Below, one piece after another: positions 32,769-41,431 of a stretch of 64,000 nucleotides of DNA. The stretch is from positions 1-64,000 of the forward strand of contig NZ_BLLG01000018.1 in the NCBI RefSeq assembly GCF_011766325.1, read 5' to 3'. The notes beneath the pieces are model-generated. The model made no database searches, was not told the origin of the DNA, and was given only the letters and a program-made list of their open reading frames with translations. Numbering within the stretch: the stretch's first letter is position 1; each line of letters begins with the position of its first letter. The stretch comes from Streptomyces pacificus. Its GTDB lineage: Bacteria; Actinomycetota; Actinomycetes; Streptomycetales; Streptomycetaceae. Both the position numbers and the translations under genes were made by a program.

Positions 32769-33105
32769 ACGGCACGCACCACGGACACCGCACGCACCAC
32801 GGACCCACCGTGCACGGTGGGGCGGGCGCACCGGGAAGGGCGAGCGCCCGCGCCGACCTCGCGCACCCGGCTTCCCCGCGCCGGGCCCCGCGAGCCGCGG
32901 GCGGGCCCTGTCGCGGCCTGCCCCCGCGCCGGGAAGCCGGGCCGCCCGCCCGCCCGCCAAGGGGACCGCGCGGCCCGGCGGGACGCGCTCCGGAGCCGCT
33001 CCGCCCACTGCGGGAGAAGCAGCCGCGGCCCCGGGGAAGGGTCCCCGGGGCCGCGGCCGGAAGGTGTGGGAGGCGCGACCGGCTTGGCCGTGCGGACCGC
33101 GTGCG
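32769..33105. other. 337-bp convergent intergenic region
   Basis: It contains short CACGCACCACGGA-like repeats just after the SGNH stop and the terminator at 33023-33056. Nothing else is recognised. Confidence 0.5.
33023..33056. terminator. bidirectional terminator hairpin
   Basis: CCGCGGCCCCGGGGA and TCCCCGGGGCCGCGG pair perfectly over 15 bp with an AGGG loop, between convergent genes. Confidence 0.7.
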
Positions 33106-34548
33106 TCAGTTCCAGCTGGCGTGCAGCGGCTGGCCCTCCGCGTAGCCGGCAGCGCTCTGGATACCGACGATCGCCTTCTCGGCGAACTCCGCCAGGGAGC
33201 CCGCGCCCGCATAGGTGCAGGAGGACCGGACGCCCGCGATGATCGAGTCGATCAGGTCCTCGACGCCGGGCCTGGCCGGGTCGAGGAACATGCGCGAGGT
33301 GGAGATGCCCTCCTCGAACAGCGCCTTGCGGGCCCTGTCGTACGCCGACTCCTCGCTTGTCCGGTTGCGGACGGCACGAGCGGAGGCCATGCCGAAGGAC
33401 TCCTTGTAGAGCCGGCCGTCGGCGGTCTGCTGAAGATCACCCGGGGACTCGTAGGTGCCGGCGAACCAGGACCCCACCATCACGTTGGAGGCACCGGCGG
33501 CGAGCGCCATGGCGACATCGCGCGGGTGGCGGACCCCGCCGTCGGCCCACACGTGCTTGCCGTACTTCCCGGCCTCCGCGGCGCACTCCAGGACGGCGGA
33601 GAACTGCGGCCTGCCCACACCGGTCATCATGCGGGTGGTGCACATGGCGCCGGGGCCCACCCCCACCTTGACGATGTCCGCGCCGGCCTCGACGAGGTCC
33701 CGGACGCCCTCTGCGGCGACGATGTTGCCCGCGGCGACCGGTACCACCGGGTCCAGCGCGCGGACCGCCCTGATCGCCGCGATCATCGACTCCTGGTGGC
33801 CGTGCGCGGTGTCGACGACGAGCGTGTCCACGCCGGCGTCGAGGAGTTGCTTGGCCTTGCCCGCCACATCGCCGTTGATTCCGACGGCGGCGGCGATGCG
33901 CAGCCTGCCCTTAGCGTCGGTGGCCGGCGTGTACAGGGTGGCGCGCAGCGCCGCCTTGCGGGTCAGGATGCCGGCGAGCCTGCCGTCGGCGTCCACGGCG
34001 GGGGCGAGCTTGCGGTTGGCGCCGTCGAGCCTGGTGAATGCCTCGCGCGGGTCGATGTCAGCGTCGACGAGCAGCAGATCCTTCGACATCACCTCGGCAA
34101 GCTGGGTGAAGCGGTCCACGCCGGACAGGTCGTGCTCGGTGACCACGCCGACGGGGCGCTGCTCCTCGTCGACGACGACGCCCGCCCCGTGGGCGCGCTT
34201 GTGCAGCAGCGACAGCGCGTCGGCGACGGTCTGGTGCGGGGTGAGCACGATGGGCGTGTCGAGGACGAGGTGGCGCGTCTTCACCCAGGTGATGACGTCG
34301 GTGACGACGTCGATCGGGATGTCCTGCGGGATGACGACCAGCCCGCCGCGGCGGGCCACGGTCTCGGCCATGCGGCGCCCCGCGATGGCGGTCATATTGG
34401 CGACGACCAGCGGGATGGTGGTGCCCGTGCCGTCGGGGGAGGCGAGGTCGACGCCCTGTCGGGAGCCCACGGCCGAGCGGCTCGGCACCATGAACACGTC
34501 GTCGTACGTCAGGTCGTACGGCGGCTTGATGTCGTTGAGGAAACGCAC
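33106..34548 (-). CDS. guaB1: GuaB1-type IMPDH/GMP reductase-family enzyme
   Basis: A 480-aa protein of the IMPDH/GMPR superfamily with a TIM barrel and inserted CBS pair (about 95-205). The catalytic cysteine loop is VGPGAMCTTRMMTGVGRP with Cys303. The actinobacterial GuaB1 subgroup has been shown in mycobacteria to be a CBS-containing GMP reductase rather than an IMP dehydrogenase; that function is inferred here by family. I chose the GTG at 34548, which gives the family N-terminus MRFLNDIKPPYDLTYDDV, over the in-frame ATG at 34617, whose extra 23 residues look non-coding. No strong ribosome-binding site supports either. Confidence 0.85.
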   Translation of the reverse strand: MRFLNDIKPPYDLTYDDVFMVPSRSAVGSRQGVDLASPDGTGTTIPLVVANMTAIAGRRMAETVARRGGLVVIPQDIPIDVVTDVITWVKTRHLVLDTPIVLTPHQTVADALSLLHKRAHGAGVVVDEEQRPVGVVTEHDLSGVDRFTQLAEVMSKDLLLVDADIDPREAFTRLDGANRKLAPAVDADGRLAGILTRKAALRATLYTPATDAKGRLRIAAAVGINGDVAGKAKQLLDAGVDTLVVDTAHGHQESMIAAIRAVRALDPVVPVAAGNIVAAEGVRDLVEAGADIVKVGVGPGAMCTTRMMTGVGRPQFSAVLECAAEAGKYGKHVWADGGVRHPRDVAMALAAGASNVMVGSWFAGTYESPGDLQQTADGRLYKESFGMASARAVRNRTSEESAYDRARKALFEEGISTSRMFLDPARPGVEDLIDSIIAGVRSSCTYAGAGSLAEFAEKAIVGIQSAAGYAEGQPLHASWN

Positions 34549-34653
34549 GTGCTGAACATCCCAGTCGGCTCGGAGGGGTCCCGGACACTCGTCCGGGGGA
34601 AATCGCACGTACTTCATTGTCCCATGGGCGGGACCGTGATCCGCCCGGGGCGA

Positions 34654-35016
34654 TCATCCAGGACCGCAGGACGCCCTCTCGTCGGATCCTCCGAGGGCGA
34701 GCAGTACGGCAAGCCGCCCGGGCATGGTGTCGACCGCGCGGCCGAAGACGTCCTGAGCCAGCCGCCATTCCCCGGGCCTGGCGGCGGCGTACTCCTGCCA
34801 GCGGGTGACGAGGACGAGGGTGCCCTCCTGACCGGGGAGATCGGTGAGGCAGTCGGCCAGGGCGTCCCAGTTGCGGCCGAACCAGGGCGGGAGCCCGAGG
34901 CCGGTGGCGCAGCGCTCCATGAAGGTCCGCTTGTCGATGACGCCGTGCAGGTCGAGCACGGTGGTGTTCCGCCCCGGGGTGGCGCCGAACAGTGCGGCGA
35001 GGGGGTCGTTTCTCAT
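34654..35016 (-). CDS. barstar-family RNase inhibitor
   Basis: A 120-aa barstar-like protein (VLDLHGVIDKRTFMERCATGLGLPPWFGRNWDALADCLTD spans about 20-59), which tightly binds barnase/RNase Sa-type ribonucleases and blocks their active site in the cytoplasm. Its ATG overlaps the stop of the adjacent ribonuclease gene by 4 nt, so the toxin-like enzyme and its inhibitor are translationally coupled. Confidence 0.9.
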   Translation of the reverse strand: MRNDPLAALFGATPGRNTTVLDLHGVIDKRTFMERCATGLGLPPWFGRNWDALADCLTDLPGQEGTLVLVTRWQEYAAARPGEWRLAQDVFGRAVDTMPGRLAVLLALGGSDERASCGPG

Positions 35017-35411
35017 CGCAGTACCACCCTGAACGTCTGGTAGTGGTCGTCGGTGTAGTAGACCTCCCCCTCCCGGCCCGTGACGATACGGCGGGCGCCG
35101 CGGTCGCGCTCGCCCGGCGTGGGCACGGTGTACTCCCGGTAGTAGCCCCGCTCCCGCTCGGGCAGCATCCCCTCGATGTTGCCGAAGGCGCTGCCGTCCT
35201 TCCGGTACGGGAAGGGGCCGCCGCCGTCGATCCGCCGCAGGGTCTCGCGTGCCTCCCGCGGCAGGTCGAAGGTGCGGACGGTGGCGAGGGCGGCGGGCGT
35301 CGAGGCGGCGGGGCGGTGCCCGGCGCCGGCGCCGCCCTGGCAGCCGGTCAGCAGCAGGGCGGCGAGGGCCGAGAGCAGCACGAGCAGGAGCCGCGAGGAC
35401 CGGTTCAGCAT
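35013..35411 (-). CDS. RNase Sa/barnase-family lipoprotein
   Basis: A 132-aa guanyl-specific ribonuclease of the N1/T1/barnase family. Residues 1-24 form a lipoprotein signal ending in LLTGC, so Cys24 would be lipidated and the enzyme anchored outside the membrane. The mature part aligns with RNase Sa: GPFPYRKDGSAFGN, YYREYTVPTPGERDRGARR and YYTDDHYQTF. The active-site equivalents are Glu80, Arg104, Arg108 and His123. The disulfide cysteines of RNase Sa are absent. ATG 35411 was chosen because it begins the signal peptide. Confidence 0.88.
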   Translation of the reverse strand: MLNRSSRLLLVLLSALAALLLTGCQGGAGAGHRPAASTPAALATVRTFDLPREARETLRRIDGGGPFPYRKDGSAFGNIEGMLPERERGYYREYTVPTPGERDRGARRIVTGREGEVYYTDDHYQTFRVVLR

Positions 35412-35802
35412 GCCGCCGATGCTGTCACGCAAGGGCGGCGAAGACGGTGAGGAACGCCCGGCGCGGGCAGGGAACGCCCGTGCAGCGCGGTGACGTCGGC
35501 GGCTCGGTGGCATGGGCAAGGCGCAGGACCCCGTCAGGCGCCCGGCGCACGGGCAGGTGCGGCGTCCTCCGCGGGCGGCCCCTCCGGGTCCGGGGCGGCC
35601 CCGACTCGACGCGAGGGCCGCTCTCCGTGCGGAGCCATCCTCCGTACGGAGGGCGCTCTCCGGACGGTGAGCGGCCTCGGCCGGCGGCCGGCGAACCGGA
35701 CCGGGTCGAGGACCGGAGCCGGGTCAGGGGTCCGGAGCCGGGTCAGGGGGCCGGCTCTGTGCCCGATGGCCGGCGCCCCGGAACCCCGTCCGGCTTCCGC
35801 GG
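35412..35802. other. 391-bp intergenic region
   Basis: It lies between the SorC regulator gene and the ribonuclease gene. The only structure I see is an 18-bp direct repeat, copies beginning at 35713 and 35732, each reading CCGGAGCCGGGTCAGGGG. No gene is supported. Confidence 0.45.
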
Positions 35803-36825
35803 TCAGTGGTCCGGGTCGGACCGCTCAAGCGCCGGGTGCGGGGCGGGGCGGGACCCCGTGAGGAGGTAGTCGGCCGCCGCCGTGTCCGTCACCAGACTGG
35901 TCACCAGACCGGACCGCAGCACCGCCCCGATCGCCGCCGCCTTGCGCTGGCCCCCCGCGATGGCGACCACCTCGGGAATACGGCGGAGCCGGTCGGCCTC
36001 GACGGTGATGCAGCGCTCGCCGAGGTCGCGCCCCACACGTCTGCCGTCGGCGTCGAACAGGTGGGCGGACATCTCGGCCGCGACACCGAGCGAGGCGTAG
36101 TGCGCCCGCTCCTCGTCGCTGAGCATGTCGTGCACCGTCGAGATGCCGGGCTCCCACGAGCCGATCGAGACGCAGGCGACCGTGACCTTGTCGAAGTAGT
36201 CGAAGGCCCGGGCGATACCCGTCTGGTGGCGCAGCGCTGCGGCCGTGGCCGGGTCCGGGAGCAGCATCGGCGCGTAGATCGGGTGCGCCTCGCCGCCGGA
36301 CACCTGGGCGGCGCGCCGCACCGCCTCCACCGAGCCGCGTTCCGCGGTCCCGGCGTCGTACACCCCCGTGAGCTGGACGACCGTGCAGGGCGGCAGCCGG
36401 TCGAGCGCGGCCGCCATGTGGATCGTGGAGCGGCCCCAGGCCAGCCCCAGCACATCCCCCTCGGTGACCAGCTCACCGAGGAGGTCCGCCGCGACCTCTC
36501 CGAGGTTCTCCGGGTCGGGCGACTCGTCCGCACCCTCGGACGGGGACTCCACGACCACCGCGTGCCGCAGTCCGTATCGGGCGCGGAGCGCGTCGGAGCG
36601 CTCCGCGTCCAGCTCGGCGGGCACGCGGATCTCGATCCGCACCAGGTCGCGCTCGAGCGCGGTCTCCAGGACCCGGGCCACCTTGAAGCGGCTGACGCCG
36701 AACTCCTCCGCGATCTGGATCTTGGACTTGCCCTCGAGATAGAAGCGCCGGGCCATCGCCGCCGCCTGCACCAGCTCCGCGGGTCCCATCCGCAGGGCCG
36801 ACCGTCCCGCCGACATAGCAGACAC
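35803..36825 (-). CDS. SorC-family sugar-responsive regulator
   Basis: A 340-aa regulator. An N-terminal helix-turn-helix (about 15-60, KSKIQIAEEFGVSRFKVARV) is followed by a SorC/DeoR sugar-binding domain (about 70-325) of the phosphosugar isomerase fold, with LGLAWGRSTIHMAAAL and IAGGQRKAAAIGAVL. It should bind a sugar phosphate and control carbohydrate genes; no transport or catabolic gene is adjacent except rpe. GTG 36825 has GAGGAG six bases upstream and is preferred over GTG 36849. Confidence 0.87.
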   Translation of the reverse strand: MSAMSAGRSALRMGPAELVQAAAMARRFYLEGKSKIQIAEEFGVSRFKVARVLETALERDLVRIEIRVPAELDAERSDALRARYGLRHAVVVESPSEGADESPDPENLGEVAADLLGELVTEGDVLGLAWGRSTIHMAAALDRLPPCTVVQLTGVYDAGTAERGSVEAVRRAAQVSGGEAHPIYAPMLLPDPATAAALRHQTGIARAFDYFDKVTVACVSIGSWEPGISTVHDMLSDEERAHYASLGVAAEMSAHLFDADGRRVGRDLGERCITVEADRLRRIPEVVAIAGGQRKAAAIGAVLRSGLVTSLVTDTAAADYLLTGSRPAPHPALERSDPDH

Positions 36826-36909
36826 CGCGTTCTCCTCACTGCTGTTCACACTCCGGAACCGCCATCCTGACAGATCCGGGTGCCGTCGATCAGCCCGGTA
36901 GGGCCCCGT

Positions 36910-37608
36910 TCACCGGGCCGTGGCTCCGTGGTCGCACGCCCAGGGCGCCGACGCGATCGTCCGGTCGGCCCGCTCGCGCAGGGTCCGCACGGCCTGCGCC
37001 GGGTCCTCGGCTCCGTAGACCGCGGATCCGGCCACGAAGACGTCGGCGCCCGCCTCGGCGCATCGCTCGATCGTGGACTCCGAGACACCGCCGTCGACCT
37101 GGAGCCACAGCTCCAGTCCGTGCTTGTTGATGAGCTCCCTGGTACGGCGGATCTTGGGGAGCATGATGTCCAGGAACGCCTGGCCGCCGAAGCCCGGCTC
37201 CACCGTCATGACCAGCAGCATGTCGAGTTCGGGGAGCAGGTCCTCGTACGGCTCGACCGGGGTGGCGGGCTTGAGCGCCATGGCGGCGCGCGCACCCTTG
37301 GCCCGGATCTCCCGCGCCAGCCGCACCGGGGCCCCGGCGGCCTCGGCGTGGAAGGTGACGGAGCCGGCACCTGCTTCGACGTACTGCGGGGCCCAGCGGT
37401 CCGGGTCCTCCATCATGAGATGGCAGTCCAGCGGGGTGTCCGTCGCCCTGCTCAGCGACTCGACGACCGGAACGCCCAGCGTCAGATTGGGCACGAAGTG
37501 GTTGTCCATGACATCGACATGGAGCCAGTCGGCGCCTTCGACGGCCCTCGCCTCCTCGGCGAGCCGGGCGAAGTCGGCGGACAGGATGCTGGGGTTGATC
37601 TGGGCCAT
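36910..37608 (-). CDS. rpe: ribulose-phosphate 3-epimerase
   Basis: A 232-aa TIM-barrel enzyme of the pentose phosphate pathway interconverting ribulose 5-phosphate and xylulose 5-phosphate. Conserved blocks are INPSILSADFARL (4-16), HVDVMDNHFVPNLT (30-43, metal His and catalytic Asp), DCHLMMEDP (61-69), MTVEPGFGGQAF (134-145) and QVDGGV (170-175). The ATG at 37608 fixes the family N-terminus, although no good ribosome-binding site is present. Confidence 0.95.
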   Translation of the reverse strand: MAQINPSILSADFARLAEEARAVEGADWLHVDVMDNHFVPNLTLGVPVVESLSRATDTPLDCHLMMEDPDRWAPQYVEAGAGSVTFHAEAAGAPVRLAREIRAKGARAAMALKPATPVEPYEDLLPELDMLLVMTVEPGFGGQAFLDIMLPKIRRTRELINKHGLELWLQVDGGVSESTIERCAEAGADVFVAGSAVYGAEDPAQAVRTLRERADRTIASAPWACDHGATAR

Positions 37609-37901
37609 GTGCCAAGACTGCCATGCTCCCGCGCACTTCTCGGCCCCGGAACCGGAGGAAGCCGCCCTTTCTGCGGCCCGGCCCGCCCCTCCGGGCACCC
37701 CGGTCACCACGAATCCGGCATTCCGTCGCCCGAGGGGCCCCGGCCCGGCCCGAGGCCGGGGTTCCCGACCGGCCGCCCGGTGGTTCCCGGCCCCGGCCGG
37801 CGGACCGTGCGGCCTCCGCTGGCCGGCGCAGGCCGCACGGTCTGCCCGCGCGCTCGGCAGGCACGAGATTCCCCGGCCGGAACCCCGGCGGGGCCGCACC
37901 G

Positions 37902-39347
37902 TCAGGCCGTGCGGCGCAGCAGTGCCAGATACATGGCGTCCGTGCCGTGGAGGTGCGGCCACAGCTGGACGTCCGGGCCGTCGCCCAGGGCCGGTACCCC
38001 CGGCATCAGGGGGCGGGCGTCGATCCACTCGGCCCGGATCGGCCCCTGTTCCCCGAGCGCACCGCCCTTGCCGAGCACGTCGTCGACAACCGCGCGGGTC
38101 TCGGCGGGATGCGGCGAGCACGTGGCGTAGCCGACCACTCCGCCGACCCGGACCGACTGCAGCGCCTCCCGGAGCAGGGCCCGCTGGAGCGGCACGAATC
38201 CGTCGAGGTCCTCGGGGCGGCGGCGCCAGCGCGCCTCGGGCCGGCGGCGGAGCGCGCCGAGGCCCGTGCACGGCACGTCGACGAGGGCCCGGTCGAAGGC
38301 GCCCTGCCGCCAGGCCGGGCGGGTGCCGTCCGCGGTCACCACCTGGTACGGACCGGGATTGCCCGCCAGCGCCCGCTCGACGAGACGGGCCCGGTGCGGC
38401 TGCTTCTCGGCCGCGACCAGGGCGGCACCGCGCTCGGCGGCCAGCGCGCCCAGCAGGGCCGCCTTTCCGCCGGGCCCCGCGCACCCGTCCAGCCAGCGCT
38501 CGTCCGGGCCGTCGAGCGGCGCTGCCGCGAGGGCGAGCGCCACGAGCTGGCTGCCCTCGTCCTGCACTCCGGCGCGGCCTTCCCGCACAGGGGCGAGGGC
38601 GCCCGGCTCACCGCCCTCGGCAAGCCGTACGGCGTACGGAGACCAGCGTCCGGGCAGCCCGCCGTCCGCACCGAGCACGGCGAGCAGCTCACCCGTGGTC
38701 GACCGGCCCGGCCTGGCGACCAGCGTCACCTCGGGCCGTTCGTTGTCGGCCTCCAGCAGGTCCTCGATCCCGGCCCGACCGCCGCCCAGTGCGTCCCACA
38801 GGGCCGAGACGACCCAGCGGGGGTGCGAGTGGACGACGGCGAGGTGTTCCTCGGGGTCCTCGTCGTAGGGCGGCGCGACTCGCTCCAGCCAGCCGTCGAG
38901 GCCGTTCCGCGAGATCCGGCGCAGCACGGCGTTCACGAACTTGGCCCGGCCGTCGCCGAGGACCACGCGGGCCAACTCGACGGTCGCGGACACCGCGGCG
39001 TGGGTCGGGATCCGCGTGCCCAGCAGCTGGTGCGTGCCGAGTGACAGCACGTCGAGGACCGGCGGGTCGACCTCGCGCAGCGGCCGGTCGACGCACTCGG
39101 CGATGATCGCGTCGTAGGTGCCCTGCCGGCGCAGCGTGCCGTACACCAGCTCCGTGGCGAGCGCCGCGTCGCGGCTGTCGAAGTCGCCCTGCTCACGGGC
39201 CCTGCGCAGCAGCGGGGGCAGGACGAGGTTGGCGTAGGCGTCGCGCTCGTCCACGGCCCGCAGCGCGTCGAAGGCGAGGATCCGCACGGGATCCTTCTTC
39301 GGGGGACGGTAGGACTGGGAGGGACGGCGACGGCTCTGCTGGCTCAA
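37902..39347 (-). CDS. rsmB: 16S rRNA m5C967 methyltransferase
   Basis: A 481-aa rRNA methyltransferase. The N-terminal NusB-like RNA-binding domain covers about 20-155 (ALATELVYGTLRRQGTYDAII). The C-terminal SAM-dependent domain has WLDGCAGPGGKAALL (SAM site), VDVPCTGLGALRRRPEARWR and the catalytic-cysteine block GYATCSPHPAET. It is 194 nt downstream of fmt on the same strand, as is common in bacteria, although the spacing is wider than in an overlapping operon. Confidence 0.93.
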   Translation of the reverse strand: MSQQSRRRPSQSYRPPKKDPVRILAFDALRAVDERDAYANLVLPPLLRRAREQGDFDSRDAALATELVYGTLRRQGTYDAIIAECVDRPLREVDPPVLDVLSLGTHQLLGTRIPTHAAVSATVELARVVLGDGRAKFVNAVLRRISRNGLDGWLERVAPPYDEDPEEHLAVVHSHPRWVVSALWDALGGGRAGIEDLLEADNERPEVTLVARPGRSTTGELLAVLGADGGLPGRWSPYAVRLAEGGEPGALAPVREGRAGVQDEGSQLVALALAAAPLDGPDERWLDGCAGPGGKAALLGALAAERGAALVAAEKQPHRARLVERALAGNPGPYQVVTADGTRPAWRQGAFDRALVDVPCTGLGALRRRPEARWRRRPEDLDGFVPLQRALLREALQSVRVGGVVGYATCSPHPAETRAVVDDVLGKGGALGEQGPIRAEWIDARPLMPGVPALGDGPDVQLWPHLHGTDAMYLALLRRTA

Positions 39348-39541
39348 AGGTGCTCCGCGTTCCGAAAAGGTCTCACCCCCTCAGCCTACGACGGCCGGCC
39401 GGGCGTCCCCCGACCCGTCCCCGCCACCACGGCCCGAGGGCGCGGCCCACGGCCCCGACGGCGGTGCGGGCACGAGCCCGGCCTCCCGAGCGCGCCCGCG
39501 GCACGGCACCGGGGCCCCCGGCGGTGCGGCCGCCGCCCAGC

Positions 39542-40474
39542 TCAGGACCCGAGCGTCTCCCCGGGGCCGATCCGCACACCGCGGGCCCAGTCGGCGGCTC
39601 GCATCGGCTTCTTGCCCTGCGGCTGGACCCAGTGCAGTTCGACGGCGTGCGAGCCGGTCCCGGCGTGCACGTGGCTCTTGCCCGCCGAGAGCTCCCCCGG
39701 CGCCAGTTCGGCGCGGTCCGGCAGCGGCTGGACGTTGATCAGCTTCAGGCGCTCGCCGCGGAACAGCGTCCACGCGCCGGGAGCGGGAGTGCAACCGCGG
39801 ACCAGGCGGTCGATGCGCAGGGCCGGGGTACGCCAGTCCACGCGGGCGTCCTCGACGGTGATCTTCGGCGCCAGGGTGACCCCGCCGGAGGGCTGCGGCA
39901 CGGCCTGAAGGGAGCCGTCCTCGATGCCGTCCATGGTCGCGGACAGCAGCCCGGCTCCCGCGAAGGCGAGCCGGGTGAGCAGGTCGCCGCTGGTGTCCGT
40001 CGGCCGCACCCGCTCGGTGATCACGCCGTACACCGGGCCGGAGTCCAGCCCCTCCTCGATCCGGAAGGTGGAGGCTCCGGTCATCTCGTCGCCCGAGAGG
40101 ATCGCGTGCTGCACCGGCGCGGCACCCCGCCAGGCGGGCAGCAGCGAGAAGTGCAGATTGACCCAGCCGCGGGCCGGGATGTCCAGCGCCTCCCCGGGGA
40201 GCAGCGCGCCGTAGGCGACCACGGGGCAGCAGTCCGGTGCGATCTCGCGCAGCCGGGCGAGGAACTCCGCATCCCGCGGCCGCGGGGGCTTCAGTACCTC
40301 GATCCCCGCCTCGTGCGCCCGCTGGGCGACCGGGCTGGCCACCAGGCGGCGGCCGCGGCCCGCGGGGGCGTCGGGGCGGGTGACGACCGCGGCCACCTCG
40401 TGCCGGCCGGAGGCGATCAGGGCGTCCAGGGCGGGTACGGCGACCTCGGGGGTGCCCGCGAAGACAAGTTTCAC
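39542..40474 (-). CDS. fmt: methionyl-tRNA formyltransferase
   Basis: A 310-aa enzyme that formylates initiator methionyl-tRNA using 10-formyl-tetrahydrofolate. The catalytic residues stand at the same numbers as in Escherichia coli Fmt: Asn106 and His108 in NLHFSLLPAWRGAAP, and Asp144 in EEGLDSGPV. The C-terminal OB-like tRNA-binding domain covers about 205-305. Divergent from the HTH gene at 40698. Confidence 0.96.
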   Translation of the reverse strand: MKLVFAGTPEVAVPALDALIASGRHEVAAVVTRPDAPAGRGRRLVASPVAQRAHEAGIEVLKPPRPRDAEFLARLREIAPDCCPVVAYGALLPGEALDIPARGWVNLHFSLLPAWRGAAPVQHAILSGDEMTGASTFRIEEGLDSGPVYGVITERVRPTDTSGDLLTRLAFAGAGLLSATMDGIEDGSLQAVPQPSGGVTLAPKITVEDARVDWRTPALRIDRLVRGCTPAPGAWTLFRGERLKLINVQPLPDRAELAPGELSAGKSHVHAGTGSHAVELHWVQPQGKKPMRAADWARGVRIGPGETLGS

Positions 40475-40697
40475 TGGTAATACCTCGCTCTGTGTACCGG
40501 GGTGATCGCGCGACGCACCAGTCTATGGGGCGGGTTGCCGGGGGGCGCGCGGGCTGTCGCGCGCCCTGCGCATGTGCGCACGCACCTGCGGAGCGTGACC
40601 AGACCGCCTGGTGGCGCGTTGTCAAGGGAGATTGACCGAAGCGGGCCGCCGATGCGGCCCGACCCCTTTCCACGCCGCCGGTTCGAGAGGCTTGTTC

Positions 40698-41237
40698 ATG
40701 GCCGACCACGCCACACACGACGCCCAAGCCCGGGCAAGTCTGCATCTGTTGGTGCGGGACATCGAGCGGGTCCGCCGGCAGGTGGACGCTCTGCGCACGC
40801 TCACGGCCCAGCTGGGGAACGTCTACCGTCCGCGCCGCTCGGGCCCGTCCACGGGCTTCGTCGTCTACGGCCGCGCGCCCGCCCCGACCGTCCGCCTGGC
40901 CCAGGAACTACGGGACAGCGTCGAGACCTTGGTGACCGCCGCCGTCGACTTCGACCGCTCGCTGGGCTTCTCGTGGGACGCGGTGGGTTCGGCACTGGGC
41001 GTCACCAAGCAGGCGGTGCACCGCCGTTACGGATCACGGCGGGCGGCGCCGCAGCCCCCCGCCCTGCCTCCTGAACCGGAGCCGGCTGCGACCCGTGCGA
41101 TGCCGGCCGCCCCCGCGATGCCGGCCGCCCCCGCGGTGCCGGCCGCACGCTCCATGCCGCCGCAGCCGGGGCACGGCGGCCACCCGCTGCGTGACGAGGT
41201 CCGCCACAGCGCCTTCCCCGGCCCGCGCAACGGCTGA
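40698..41237 (+). CDS. conserved actinobacterial HTH protein
   Basis: A 179-aa protein of unknown function. An N-terminal helical part (about 10-40, LLVRDIERVRRQVDALRTL) is followed near residues 95-115 by SWDAVGSALGVTKQAVHRRY, a clear helix-turn-helix. The C-terminal 60 residues are Ala/Pro/Met-rich with repeats of the type AMPAAP. The ATG at 40698 has GAGAGG seven bases upstream and is preferred over the earlier in-frame GTG at 40611. It could be a DNA-binding protein of the fmt/priA locus. Confidence 0.8.
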   Translation: MADHATHDAQARASLHLLVRDIERVRRQVDALRTLTAQLGNVYRPRRSGPSTGFVVYGRAPAPTVRLAQELRDSVETLVTAAVDFDRSLGFSWDAVGSALGVTKQAVHRRYGSRRAAPQPPALPPEPEPAATRAMPAAPAMPAAPAVPAARSMPPQPGHGGHPLRDEVRHSAFPGPRNG

Positions 41238-41250
41238 CCCCTCCCCCCGG

Positions 41251-41285
41251 CCGCCCCGGCACCTCCTCGCGGTGTGCCGGGGCGG
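41251..41285. terminator. bidirectional terminator hairpin
   Basis: CCGCCCCGGCAC and GTGCCGGGGCGG pair perfectly over 12 bp around an 11-nt loop, between the convergent HTH and priA genes. Confidence 0.65.
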
Positions 41286-41431
41286 TGCCGTGCGGCGCGG
41301 GGGCCCCGGCGGTGGTGTGGGGAGCCGGCATCCCCGGCGGTGCCGTCCCCCGCTTCTCCGGCGGTGCGATGCCGCGCTGCGTGGTCGGCCGGGCCCGGCT
41401 GCGGCGCCTCACCAGGTCACCCGGCCGCACA

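Noticed and set aside
34654..35411. A classical intracellular toxin-antitoxin system.
   Set aside because: The ribonuclease has a lipoprotein signal, so its target is probably outside; barstar more likely protects during synthesis.
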